Shown here: positions 1 to 11,314 of the stretch, piece after piece
How positions within the stretch are numbered: the stretch's first letter is position 1
How the letters are laid out: each line of letters opens with the position of its first letter
Assembly (NCBI GenBank): GCA_963843755.1
Contig: CAWJLS010000002.1
Location: 310,001-374,000, forward strand
Reading direction: 5' to 3'
DNA length: 64,000 nucleotides
DNA from: CAWJLS01 sp963843755
GTDB taxonomy: Bacteria; Acidobacteriota; Thermoanaerobaculia; Multivoradales; DATKCC01
Translations under genes and position numbers: made by a program
Notes under the pieces: generated by a model
What the model was told of the DNA's origin: nothing
The model's input: only the letters and a program-made list of their open reading frames with translations
Database searches by the model: none

Positions 1-126
1 GGAGACCTCGAGGTGCTCGGCGACGGCCAGGTCGACACCCCGCATCCGTTCAAGGAGGAGAAGGCGTCCGGGACGGGCGGCCAGGGCCACGCCACGACGG
101 CGGTCCACCCGTCCGGCGACCGCTGA
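1..126 (+). CDS. C-terminal end of an unidentified protein (partial)
   Basis: The window opens inside an open frame that runs 41 codons to a TGA at 124-126. The visible residues are hydrophilic, rich in Gly, Asp and His, and end in TTAVHPSGDR. They look like a disordered tail and match no family I recognise. The gene reads in the same direction as the efflux genes that begin 77 bases later, so it could be the first gene of that operon, but nothing in the fragment shows its function. Confidence 0.5.
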   Translation, partial: GDLEVLGDGQVDTPHPFKEEKASGTGGQGHATTAVHPSGDR

Positions 127-203
127 CGCTCGCTTTCCCGCGCCCATCCGCCGGGACGATCGCTCCGCCTTGACGGAGGAGCGCGGGGAGTAGACTCGGT
201 GGA

Positions 204-1664
204 ATGAGACCGAGGCGTCTGCGCGGCGGTACCGCCCTGGTGCTCCTGCTGGCTACCGCCGGCTGTGCCGGTCCGCCGGCGGAGCCGCTGACGGCGGCCT
301 CGGTCGACGCCGCCCTCGCGCCGCCCGATCTGACCCAGATCCGGGCCCCGATCCGGGCCCAGATCCGCGTGCGCGCGCCGGTCGCCGTCCATCCGCTGCT
401 CCCGCCCATTCCGTTCGACGAGCGCGACGGTCTGTCCGCCGACGAGGCGGCGATCGTCGCCGTGGTCGCCAACCCGGCGCTACGGGCGGCGCGCGACCGG
501 CGGGGGATCGCGGCGGCCGAGCTGCTACGAGCCGGAATCCTGCCGAACCCTGAGCTTTCGGCCTCCGTCGGATGGCCGGTGGGCTCGGGAACCGGCGACA
601 CGATCACCGGCTTCGATCTCGGGCTCGACTGGAACCTCTCCGCGCTGATCGCCCGTGGCGCGCGTCTCGACGCCGCCCGGGAGCACGCCCACGCGGTCGA
701 CCTCGACGTCGCCTGGCAGGAGTGGCAGGTGGCCGAAGGGGCGAAGCTCCACCTCCAGCGGCTGGCCCTGGCCGAACGCCGGCTGGAAGCGGCGCGACAG
801 GCCGCGTCCGCGGCCCGGGAGACGGTCGAGGCGACCCGCCGCGCGGTGGCCCTGGGAGTGCGGACCGGTCCGGACCTGGACGCCGCCCGCCTCGCCCTCG
901 ACGCGGCGCGGTCGCGAGTGGCCGAGGAGCACACGGCCCGGGTGCGGGAGCGTATCGCCCTCGATCGGGCGCTCGGCCTGCCGGCGGCACTGGACGAGGA
1001 GCATCCGGTCGAGGTCGAGAGAGGCTTCGACGCGCGCCTCACGGTGCTCCGCTCCCGCCCTCTGCCGCCGGTGGACGACCTGGTCTCGGAACTGGCCGAC
1101 CGGCGCCTCGACCTGGCGGCTCTGCGCGCCGGCTACGCCAGCCAGGACGCGACCCAGCGGGCGGCCGTCCGCTCCCGCTTTCCGAGGATCGGGATCGGTC
1201 TCGACGCCGGGCGCGACCCGGAGGGGGTCGAGACCGCCGGCGGCGGGGTGCGGATCGAGCTGCCGCTGTTCGACCGCAACCAGGGGGCGATCGCCGTCGC
1301 CCGGGCGACCCGCCAGGAGCTGTTCGACGACTACGCGGCGCGCCTGGCCGATGCCCGCGCCGAGGTGGTGCGGATCGTCGCGGAGATCGACGGGGTTCGC
1401 CGGCGCCTGGCGGTCGCCGAGACGAGCGGGGCGGTGCAGGCCCGGCGGGCGCGTCTGGCCCATCGCGCGGCGACCCGGGGGACGGCGGACCGGTTCGACG
1501 CCCTGGGCGCCACGGCCGAGCGCGCGGCCGGCCGGCTGGCGCGCCTCGACCTCGACGGGCGGTTGGCCGACCTGGCGGTGGCGCTCGAGATCGCGTCCGG
1601 CCGCGTGCTGTTCAGTGAGGTCGCCGCGCCCGGCGAGGCCGCGGCACCGGAGGCGGCGCGATGA
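204..1664 (+). CDS. TolC-family outer-membrane efflux channel, lipoprotein
   Basis: Outer-membrane component of a tripartite efflux pump, expected to form a trimeric barrel and alpha-helical tunnel. The protein has 486 residues, usual for the family. A hydrophobic signal ends in a lipobox with Cys21, so the mature protein should be lipid-anchored, as in OprM/NodT-type channels. The rest is long Ala/Arg/Glu-rich amphipathic helices in two similar halves, with an 'IELPLFDRNQG' type motif near residue 350 typical of OEP domains. Its stop overlaps the start of the adaptor gene by four bases (ATGA), so the two are probably translationally coupled. The Shine-Dalgarno before the ATG is weak. The family is secure; the transported substrate is not visible. 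Confidence 0.9.
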   Translation: MRPRRLRGGTALVLLLATAGCAGPPAEPLTAASVDAALAPPDLTQIRAPIRAQIRVRAPVAVHPLLPPIPFDERDGLSADEAAIVAVVANPALRAARDRRGIAAAELLRAGILPNPELSASVGWPVGSGTGDTITGFDLGLDWNLSALIARGARLDAAREHAHAVDLDVAWQEWQVAEGAKLHLQRLALAERRLEAARQAASAARETVEATRRAVALGVRTGPDLDAARLALDAARSRVAEEHTARVRERIALDRALGLPAALDEEHPVEVERGFDARLTVLRSRPLPPVDDLVSELADRRLDLAALRAGYASQDATQRAAVRSRFPRIGIGLDAGRDPEGVETAGGGVRIELPLFDRNQGAIAVARATRQELFDDYAARLADARAEVVRIVAEIDGVRRRLAVAETSGAVQARRARLAHRAATRGTADRFDALGATAERAAGRLARLDLDGRLADLAVALEIASGRVLFSEVAAPGEAAAPEAAR

Positions 1665-2896
1665 GCCGGGCGGCCCGGCGGCGGCGGGCGCTGGCCGGGG
1701 CGCTGATGGGCGTCCTGGCGCCGGTCCTCCTGCTGGCCGGCTGCTCCGGAGCGGAGCCGGCTGACGGCGCTCGCTCCGGACGGGGCACGGCCCAGGCACG
1801 ACCGGCTCCCCTGCCCACCGTCCGCGCCGAGCGCCGCGACTTCGCGGAGACGCTGCCCTGGTTCGGCACCGCCGTCAGCCGGCAGGCGGTCACCGTGGTC
1901 GCCCTCCAGGCGGGCCGGATCGTGGCGGTGGAGGCGGACGACGGTGCCGCGGTGCACCGGGGCGACCTCCTCTTCCGCCTCGGCGGGCCGGCGGCGGCGC
2001 GACGGCGGGCGGCGCTCCAGGAGAAGGTGGCGGCGCTCGAGAAGCGGGCCCGGGCGGCGGGGAAGACGGTGGAGCTCCGGCGCCAGGCGCTCGCCGAACA
2101 GCTCGTCCGCCGCGACGAGCTGCTGGCCGCCGAGGGCGACCTGGCCGGCGTGCGGCAGGATCTGGCGGCCGCCCGCCAGGAACTGGCCGCGGAGGGCAGC
2201 GCCCTCGCCCTGCGCGCCCCGGCCGGCGGCACCTTCACCGGGCGGCGGGTATCGGTCGGCCAGGACGTGGCGGCCGGGGAGGATCTGGCCCGGATCGTCG
2301 ACGCCACCAGCCTGCGCGTGGTCGCCTCGCTCCATCTGCCACCCGGGATCTCGTCCTGCGCCGGGCCGCCCGGCGGCGCCTCTCGCCAGGGCTCGTGTCT
2401 CGAGGGCGCGCCGGTGGTCTTCGACGATCCGGACGGTGGGGGCTCGGACGGTGAGGCTTCTGGCGGACCGGACGGATCGGGCGGACCGGGCGGACCGGAC
2501 CGGGTGGGAGGCCGGATCGTCCGGGTGCTGCCGGACCGTAGCCCGACGGGCGCCGTCACGGTCTGGATCGACGGCGGGTCAGCGGTCTCCGGCCTGGGGC
2601 CGGGCGAGTCGGTCAGCGGCACGGTGCGGCTGGCGGTCCAAGCCGGCGCCGTGGCGGTCCCCGAGGGCGCCGTCGCCCGGGACGAGCAGGACCGCCCGTT
2701 CGTCTTCGTGCCGGGGCCGGCCGGCAGCGGAGGAGAGGAGACGCGCTACGAGCGGCGGGGGGTCACCACCGGCCTCGCGGCGGACGGCTGGGTGGAGGTG
2801 ACCTCGGGGCTCGACGCCGGCACCGAGGTGGTCTCCGAGGGGGCCTACGAGCTCCTGTTCCGGGACTTCGGCGCCACCTACCGGGTGCCGGACTAG
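1661..2896 (+). CDS. RND efflux periplasmic adaptor (membrane fusion protein), lipoprotein
   Basis: Periplasmic adaptor joining the RND permease to the TolC-type channel. The lipobox LLAGC places Cys28 as the lipidated residue. It is followed by a biotinyl-lipoyl-like half motif (residues about 75-105), an Arg/Glu-rich alpha-hairpin (about 110-180), the second lipoyl half with 'LRAPAGGTFTGRRVSVGQ', and beta-barrel and membrane-proximal domains to residue 411. Residues about 255-285 carry a Gly/Asp/Pro low-complexity insertion inside the barrel region, which is unusual. The gene overlaps the channel gene by four bases and ends one base before the permease ATG, so the three form a compact operon. 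Confidence 0.9.
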   Translation: MSRAARRRRALAGALMGVLAPVLLLAGCSGAEPADGARSGRGTAQARPAPLPTVRAERRDFAETLPWFGTAVSRQAVTVVALQAGRIVAVEADDGAAVHRGDLLFRLGGPAAARRRAALQEKVAALEKRARAAGKTVELRRQALAEQLVRRDELLAAEGDLAGVRQDLAAARQELAAEGSALALRAPAGGTFTGRRVSVGQDVAAGEDLARIVDATSLRVVASLHLPPGISSCAGPPGGASRQGSCLEGAPVVFDDPDGGGSDGEASGGPDGSGGPGGPDRVGGRIVRVLPDRSPTGAVTVWIDGGSAVSGLGPGESVSGTVRLAVQAGAVAVPEGAVARDEQDRPFVFVPGPAGSGGEETRYERRGVTTGLAADGWVEVTSGLDAGTEVVSEGAYELLFRDFGATYRVPD

Positions 2897-2897
2897 G

Positions 2898-5800
2898 ATG
2901 CGCGCGCTCCTCGATTGGATCACCGGCCGCCCCCTGGTGACCGCCATCGTCGTCGCCGCCGTCTGCCTGCTCGGCCTGGACGCGGCCCTCCACTTGCCGG
3001 TCGACCTTTTCCCCCGCCTCGACGTGCCGGTGGTCAACGTGGTCACCCATCTCCAGGGGGCGGCGCCCGAGGACGTGGAGCTCCTGATCACCCGGCCGAT
3101 CGAGGACGCCATGCGCGGCCTCCCGCGGGTCCGGAGGGTCCAGTCGACCTCGGCCGAAGGGATCTCCCAGGTCACTGTGGAGCTGGCCTGGGGGACCGAC
3201 GTGGACGACGCCCGCCAGCTCGTCCGTTCGGCCCTCGATCGCCTCCGGGGGAGCCTGCCGCCGGCGGCCGAGCCGGCGCTCGAAACCCTCGGCACGACCC
3301 TCGAGGAGGTCTCCGCCTACGTCCTCTACGGCGGCGACCGGCCGGTCGATCCGGTGGCGCTCGCGACCGCCGTCCGCCACGACCTGGCGAGCCGGCTCCA
3401 GGGGATCGATGGGGTCGCCTCGGTGAACGTGTTCGGGGGGGAGCGCCGGGCGTTCTGGGTCGACCTGTCGCCGGCGGCACTGGCCCGTCTCCACCTGACG
3501 GTCGACGGCGTCGCCGCCCTGCTCGACCGCCAGAACACGGGGAGCGTCGCTGGCCTGCTTTCCCGCTCGGGGCGGGAGGCGGTGGTGCGGGGGGACGCCC
3601 GGCTGCGCGACCTCGACGACCTGCGCGCCGTCACCCTGCCGGCGGGTGGCGGCGAGGCGGTGCCGCTGACGGCGATCGCCGACGTCCATGCCGGCTACGC
3701 TCCCCGCCACGACGCGGTCCGCGGCGACGATCGGCCGGCGGTGGCGCTGGTCGTGCGCAAGCAGCCTGGGGCCGGCGCCGGCCAGGTGGTGGCGGCCGTC
3801 GACCGGGCGCTCGAGGATCTCTCCGGCCTGCTGCCACCGGGGACGACGGTGCGCAAGGTCTACGACCAGTCGGAGATCCTCCGCGACGCCCGGGACGAGA
3901 TCCTCCTCGACGTCGGGCTCGGCGCGCTGCTGGCGGTGGTCGTGCTCTACGTCTTCCTCGGCGCGCTCCGGCCGACGCTGATCGTCGCGGCGACGATCCC
4001 GATCACCCTGCTCGCCACCCTGGCGGTCCTGCGGGTCGCCGGCCTCGGCTTCGACCTGGTGACCATGACCGCCCTGGCACTGGCCGTCGGCATGGTCGTC
4101 GACGACGCCATCGTCGTCGGCGAGTCGATCGAGCGGCACGGTCAGGGCGCCGGCCCCGGAGCGCCGGACGAGACCCCGGAGGGGCGACGGCGGGCCGCGG
4201 TCGCGGGTGCCGCCGAGATCGCCGTCCCCGACGCGACCGGCACCCTGACCACCGTCGCCGCCTTCCTGCCGTTGGCGATCGTCGGCGGCATCGCCGGGAT
4301 CTTCCTGCGGCCGTTCGGGCTGACCGTGAGCGCCGCGCTGCTGGTCTCCCTGGTGCTCTCCCTGACCCTGGTGCCCGCCCTCTACGGCCGCGGGCGGCTG
4401 CGGGGGACACGGGGAGGCGGTGACGGAGGTGGGGGCGACGGGGGCGAAGAGGCGGGGGTCGGGGACGGCAGCGGGGCCGCGGACGACGCGGGGGTGACGG
4501 GGCGCCGGCGGCAGGCGCCGGGGCGGCGCCTGCTCGCCTTACTCGATCGGGCCCTCGCGCGGGTCCTGCGGGTCTGCCTGCGCCGTCCGGGCGTGGTGAT
4601 CGGCGCGGCGCTGGTGGTCCTGGCCGTGGCGGCCGGCGCGGCCTTCCTGGTGCCGGTCTCGGTGCTGCCGCCGATCGACGAGGGGGCGCTCCTCATCGAG
4701 TACGTGCTGCCGCCCGGCACGTCGCTGGCCGAGAGCGACCGGGTCGGCCGGAACCTCGACCGCACGGCCCTCGCCGAGCCCGGGGTGACGGCGGTCTACC
4801 GGCGGACCGGCTCGCCCGAGACTGGCGTCCAGATCGAGGGGGTGGACCGGGGGGAGCTGCTGATCAAGCTCGCCCCCCGCGGGGTGCGCCGGCGCTCGGC
4901 CGACGAGATCACGGCGTCGCTCCGGCGCTCGTTCCAGGCGATCGACGGGGCGGTCTTCCTCTACCACCAGCCGACCCAGGAGAAGATCGACGAGAGCTTC
5001 TCCGGCCTGCCGGCGCTGTTCGGCGTGACCGTCTACGGGGAGGATCTGGAGGCGCTCACCGGGCTGGCCGGGCGGGTCGAGCAGGTGATGGCGGCGGACC
5101 CGGCGGTCGCCGGCGTGGTCAACAACACCAAGGTGCGCTCGACCGAGGTCGACGTCCGCCTCGACCGGCGGGCGCTCGCCCGCGCCGGTACCGAGCCGGC
5201 CGCGGTGCTGGCCGCCCTCGAAGCGTCCCGCCGCGGGGTCGAGGCGACCCGGATCGTGCGCCGGCGCGACACCGTCGGGGTCTGGCTCCGGCTCGCCGCG
5301 CCGGGCTCCGCCACCGCCGGGAGCGAGGACTGGACGCCGGAGACCCTCGGCCGTCTCCCGGTGCCGCTGGCGAGCGGTGAGGTGGTTCCCCTGGAACGCC
5401 TGGCGACGGTCCGGCTCCGGCCGACGCCGGCGGCGGTGACCCGGCTCGACGGCCAGCGCGAGATCACCCTGGTGGCCGAGGTCGACGGCAGCATTCCGGC
5501 CCTGGTGGGGCGGCTCGGCAAGCGCTTCCGGACCCTCGACCGGCCGCCCGGGACGAGCCTCGCCTTCACCGGCCAGTACCAGGTGCTGCTCGGCACCGGC
5601 GAGGAGCTGCTGTTCGCGGTCGGCGGCGCCGCCCTGCTGATCTACCTGATCCTGGTGCTGCAGTTCGGGTCGTGGCTCGAGCCGCTGGTGATCCTGGGCT
5701 CGGTCCCCCTCGCGCTGGCCGGGGGGGTGATCGCCCTGGCGGTGACCGGGCGGGGGCTGGACGTCTCGGTGGCGATGGGGGCGATGACCCTGATCGGCGT

Positions 5801-6128
5801 GGCGGTCAACAACTCGATCGTGCTGCTCGATTTCTCCCACCGGGTCGAAAAAAGGGGCCGCGCCGACGGCGCCACGGGGGATCCTGACGTGGCGGAGGGA
5901 ACCGTCGGCCCGGCCGCAGCACTGCTCGAGGCCGCGTCGGTACGCCTGCGGCCGATCGTGCTGACCACGGCGACGACGGTGGCGGCCCTGGTGCCGGCGG
6001 CGATCGGGATCACCGCCGGCTCCAGCCTGTTCCAACCGTTTGCCGTGACCGTCATCGGCGGGCTGCTCGGAGCGCTGGCCGCCACGCTCCTGCTCACCCC
6101 GACGCTCGCGGCCCTGATCAGACGCTGA
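2898..6128 (+). CDS. RND efflux permease, HAE-like
   Basis: Inner-membrane proton-driven pump subunit, 1076 residues, close to the usual AcrB-family length. It shows the classic plan: TM1 at the N-terminus ('GRPLVTAIVVAAV'), a periplasmic porter region, TM2-TM6, a cytoplasmic linker, then the repeat with TM7-TM12. The paired acidic residues of TM4 needed for proton relay are present as D402-D403 in 'VGMVVDDAIVVGE'. This pair fits the HAE (drug/amphiphile) type better than the metal-exporting HME type. The linker between the halves (about residues 497-540) is a Gly/Asp/Arg-rich low-complexity tract. TM11 contains 'LIGVAVNNSIVLLDF'. It is the last gene of the tripartite operon. The substrate is unknown. 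Confidence 0.93.
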   Translation: MRALLDWITGRPLVTAIVVAAVCLLGLDAALHLPVDLFPRLDVPVVNVVTHLQGAAPEDVELLITRPIEDAMRGLPRVRRVQSTSAEGISQVTVELAWGTDVDDARQLVRSALDRLRGSLPPAAEPALETLGTTLEEVSAYVLYGGDRPVDPVALATAVRHDLASRLQGIDGVASVNVFGGERRAFWVDLSPAALARLHLTVDGVAALLDRQNTGSVAGLLSRSGREAVVRGDARLRDLDDLRAVTLPAGGGEAVPLTAIADVHAGYAPRHDAVRGDDRPAVALVVRKQPGAGAGQVVAAVDRALEDLSGLLPPGTTVRKVYDQSEILRDARDEILLDVGLGALLAVVVLYVFLGALRPTLIVAATIPITLLATLAVLRVAGLGFDLVTMTALALAVGMVVDDAIVVGESIERHGQGAGPGAPDETPEGRRRAAVAGAAEIAVPDATGTLTTVAAFLPLAIVGGIAGIFLRPFGLTVSAALLVSLVLSLTLVPALYGRGRLRGTRGGGDGGGGDGGEEAGVGDGSGAADDAGVTGRRRQAPGRRLLALLDRALARVLRVCLRRPGVVIGAALVVLAVAAGAAFLVPVSVLPPIDEGALLIEYVLPPGTSLAESDRVGRNLDRTALAEPGVTAVYRRTGSPETGVQIEGVDRGELLIKLAPRGVRRRSADEITASLRRSFQAIDGAVFLYHQPTQEKIDESFSGLPALFGVTVYGEDLEALTGLAGRVEQVMAADPAVAGVVNNTKVRSTEVDVRLDRRALARAGTEPAAVLAALEASRRGVEATRIVRRRDTVGVWLRLAAPGSATAGSEDWTPETLGRLPVPLASGEVVPLERLATVRLRPTPAAVTRLDGQREITLVAEVDGSIPALVGRLGKRFRTLDRPPGTSLAFTGQYQVLLGTGEELLFAVGGAALLIYLILVLQFGSWLEPLVILGSVPLALAGGVIALAVTGRGLDVSVAMGAMTLIGVAVNNSIVLLDFSHRVEKRGRADGATGDPDVAEGTVGPAAALLEAASVRLRPIVLTTATTVAALVPAAIGITAGSSLFQPFAVTVIGGLLGALAATLLLTPTLAALIRR

Positions 6129-6139
6129 TCAGGCGCCGA

Positions 6140-6694
6140 TCAGTCGTCGTCCCCGGTCTCGCCGCCCGCCAGCCACGCCTCCTGTTGGGCTGGCGGGGTC
6201 GCCGGCATGAGGGCGTGGACCCCCTGCTCGTGGACCAGGCGGCCGCCGTTGTGGGCGGTGTTGGCCAGCAGCAGCGCGCCGACGGCGTAGAACGCCAGGT
6301 AGACCACCAGGAGCGACGCGCTGGCGGCGCGGCCGAGCTGGCGCCGGAGCATCGTCGGCACGAACAGGACGGCGGCGAAGATGGCGGTCAGGGCGGTGAA
6401 GACCAGCCGCACCGTCTCGGCCAGCTCTTCGTGCTGCTCCAGAATGGCGTTGACCGTCGGCGTGCGCTCGGCCAGGCGGCCGGCGGCCTCACCGGTCCCG
6501 ACCGCGACCCAGGACGCGACCGTGCCCAGGACCATCAGCACGAGGGCGCCGACGAGCAGGCCGCGGCCCCGCTTCGGGTCGAGCACGAGGCCGAGCAGGA
6601 TGAACACCGGCGCCACCAGCAGCAGGGCGACGGGGAAGTGGACGACGAGCGGGTGGAGGGCATCCCACGCGGGGATCGGCGGCAGGGCGATCAT
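6140..6694 (-). CDS. DUF2231-family membrane protein
   Basis: A 184-residue integral membrane protein with the DUF2231 N-terminal signature 'LHPLVVHFPVALLLVAP', in which conserved His residues lie at the start of the first helix. Four hydrophobic helices can be seen (about residues 12-35, 45-70, 95-118 and 125-150), with the tail predicted cytoplasmic or periplasmic. Members often accompany redox or haem-related genes, but the biochemical role is not established. It starts 18 bases after the rubrerythrin gene on the same strand and is presumably cotranscribed with it from the sigma-54-type site at 7426-7441. Confidence 0.85.
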   Translation of the reverse strand: MIALPPIPAWDALHPLVVHFPVALLLVAPVFILLGLVLDPKRGRGLLVGALVLMVLGTVASWVAVGTGEAAGRLAERTPTVNAILEQHEELAETVRLVFTALTAIFAAVLFVPTMLRRQLGRAASASLLVVYLAFYAVGALLLANTAHNGGRLVHEQGVHALMPATPPAQQEAWLAGGETGDDD

Positions 6695-6712
6695 GGTGCG
6701 GCTCCTTTGTCC

Positions 6713-7348
6713 TCACGCGACGGCTTCGTACTTCTCCTTCGGGCTGAAGCAGGAGATGCACTTGGCGAAGTCGAGGTTGGTGGTGGTGTACCCGCAGACG
6801 GAGCAGACGTAGTAGGTCTGACCTTCGCCGCGCATGGAGTCCAGGTTGTCGAGCGCCTGCTGGTAGAGCATGGCGTGCTCCGCCTCGGCGCTCTTGGCGT
6901 AGTTGAAGGTCTCGATGGCGGCGGCGTTGCGCTCGTTGCGCGCGGTGGCCAGGAACTCCGGGTACATGGTGTCGCGCTCGTAGGACTCGCCGGCGATCGC
7001 CGCCTGGAGGTTCTCGGCGGTGGTCTTGACGTCGGGCGTCTCGATGGTCGCCTTCGGCTGGACCCCCATCGCCTTGATCACCCGGGCGTGGTTGGCGGCG
7101 TGGATCTCTTCGGCGCGGGCGGCGGCCCGGAACAGGCTCGCGGCCTTGCCGTAGCCCTCTTCGTCGGCCTTCGTGGCGAAGGCGAGGTAGCGGGCGTGGG
7201 CGTTCGACTCGCCGTTGAAGGCGGCCTGCAGGTTGTCGAGGGTCTTGCCCGGAGCGGGCTTGGCGGCGAACGCGCCGCTCGGCACCGCGAGCAGGACGAG
7301 AGCGATCACGGTGGCCAGGGAGACGAGGGACTTCCAGGACTTCGACAT
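6713..7348 (-). CDS. Exported rubrerythrin
   Basis: Di-iron peroxidase family protein of 211 residues. After a clear signal peptide (cleavage near residue 27) comes a four-helix ferritin-like domain with two Glu/His ligand motifs, 'EEIHAANH' and 'EAEHAMLY'. It ends in a rubredoxin-like knuckle with a CxxCG and a CxxC pair ('YYVCSVCGY' and 'KCISC'). Classical rubrerythrins reduce hydrogen peroxide in the cytoplasm; the signal peptide here suggests a periplasmic version, which is unusual because the rubredoxin site needs an electron donor on that side. A strong ribosome site (GGAGGT) precedes the ATG. It is the first gene of a two-gene unit with the DUF2231 protein and follows a sigma-54-like promoter. 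Confidence 0.92.
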   Translation of the reverse strand: MSKSWKSLVSLATVIALVLLAVPSGAFAAKPAPGKTLDNLQAAFNGESNAHARYLAFATKADEEGYGKAASLFRAAARAEEIHAANHARVIKAMGVQPKATIETPDVKTTAENLQAAIAGESYERDTMYPEFLATARNERNAAAIETFNYAKSAEAEHAMLYQQALDNLDSMRGEGQTYYVCSVCGYTTTNLDFAKCISCFSPKEKYEAVA

Positions 7349-7425
7349 CGAATCTACCTCCAGCGTGTTGCGGTTCTTCGAGGTTCGTCGGGCGGACGGG
7401 ATGTCCGCTGTCGGAAGGGGTGTTC

Positions 7426-7441
7426 CGCAAGCCCGATGCCA
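7426..7441 (-). promoter_or_regulatory. Sigma-54-type (-24/-12) promoter for the rubrerythrin operon
   Basis: Read on the minus strand the site is TGGCATCGGGCTTGCG. It has the GG and GC dinucleotides exactly ten bases apart and agrees with the consensus TGGCAC-N5-TTGC at most positions. It points at the rubrerythrin gene, giving a predicted leader of roughly 65 bases. The gene just upstream encodes a sigma-54 activator. Two copies of GGGGTGCCTG (7449-7458 and 7540-7549) lie upstream and could be activator sites; that part is a guess. Confidence 0.6.
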
Positions 7442-7558
7442 CCGGGGAGGGGTGCCTGGAAGTCGAATGGAATCAGACGGTTGGCTAGATCGCCAGGCGG
7501 CGGCCCGGCGCCGGCCGTCAAAATCTTCGAACGCGCCGGGGGGTGCCTGTCGCAGATC

Positions 7559-8998
<1,440 letters not shown>

Positions 8999-9014
8999 GA
9001 GCGGGCGGGGGCAG

Positions 9015-10538
<1,524 letters not shown>

Positions 10539-10596
10539 GGCGCCCGGGTCGGTCCGGAGAGGGCCGGGCCGCGCCTCCGATTCTAGCTCGTGTGCG

Positions 10597-10989
10597 TTAC
10601 GTCTTGACGTGGCAGTCGTTGCAGGAGGTCGGCCCCTTCTTCTCCTGCCGGTGGCAGTTGATGCAGACCATGTGGAAGGGGTTCTTCTTCATGCTCATCT
10701 GGGCCATGTCCGGGACGTCGGCCTTGGCCGGCTTCAGGTGGCACTCGGAGCACGCCTTGACGCCCTCGGCCGTGTCGGCCGTCAGGCCCGGGTTCTGGTG
10801 ATGGCAGGTGTCGCAACTCTTGACCAGCTCGGTGGCGTGCTTGCCGTGGGGGAACGCCACGCCCGGCTTCTTGCTGGCCGCGGCGTTGATCATCACGTCT
10901 CCGGGGACTTCCTGCTTGGGGGCGGCCGTGACATAGGTCGCAACCAAGGCGAACACGAGAACGCCCAGCAAGCTCAACATCCTCTTCAT
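10597..10989 (-). CDS. Exported tetrahaem cytochrome c (class III/c7-like)
   Basis: A small periplasmic electron carrier of 130 residues with a signal peptide ending 'VTAA'. Four CxxCH haem-binding motifs are visible (CDTCH, CSECH, CINCH, CNDCH), with extra histidines (in 'FPHGKHA', 'CHHQN' and 'NPFHM') able to act as distal ligands. The spacing and size fit the cytochrome c3/c7 fold. It lies 58 bases upstream of the sensor kinase on the same strand, so the cytochrome and the two-component system may share a transcript and the kinase could respond to its redox state; that link is inference. A 15-base palindrome (11020-11034) lies upstream. Confidence 0.9.
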   Translation of the reverse strand: MKRMLSLLGVLVFALVATYVTAAPKQEVPGDVMINAAASKKPGVAFPHGKHATELVKSCDTCHHQNPGLTADTAEGVKACSECHLKPAKADVPDMAQMSMKKNPFHMVCINCHRQEKKGPTSCNDCHVKT

Positions 10990-11019
10990 CTCGTCGATCT
11001 CCCTTCCAGGGTTCGTTTC

Positions 11020-11034
11020 TCAGGCGACGCCTGA
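11020..11034. promoter_or_regulatory. Palindrome upstream of the tetrahaem cytochrome gene
   Basis: TCAGGCGACGCCTGA is a palindrome with seven-base arms around one central base, 31 bases before the cytochrome ATG. Its position fits an operator, or a hairpin in the leader. No regulator can be assigned. Confidence 0.35.
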
Positions 11035-11169
11035 CCAAGAGCATACCGGACGAACGCTCACGGGCCGTCGACCCGCTCCCGCGCCAGGCTGATCCCGCCG
11101 GTCTCTCCGAGCGTGCCGATCACGGTCGTGCCTTGTGATCTCTCCGATCGGCCGGTTCTTTCAAGTATA

Positions 11170-11182
11170 CGGAACCGTTCCG
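11170..11182. promoter_or_regulatory. Palindrome in the divergent region before the VPS10 gene
   Basis: CGGAACCGTTCCG has six-base arms around one base. It sits inside the 325-base gap (10990-11314) between the divergent cytochrome and VPS10-type genes, in a locally AT-richer stretch. Apart from this site, the palindrome at 11020 and a ribosome site just before 11315, I see no gene or convincing sigma-70 promoter in the gap. Confidence 0.3.
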
Positions 11183-11314
11183 TTCTGATGCGCCCTGCTA
11201 GCATGCCGGAGGCGGGGCGCTCCCGCGGGCGACCCCTTCCAGCCCGAAGCAACCGCGTCCTGGACACCCCTGGACGCCGGGTTCGACGACAACCGAAAAG
11301 ATCGGGGAGACGGT

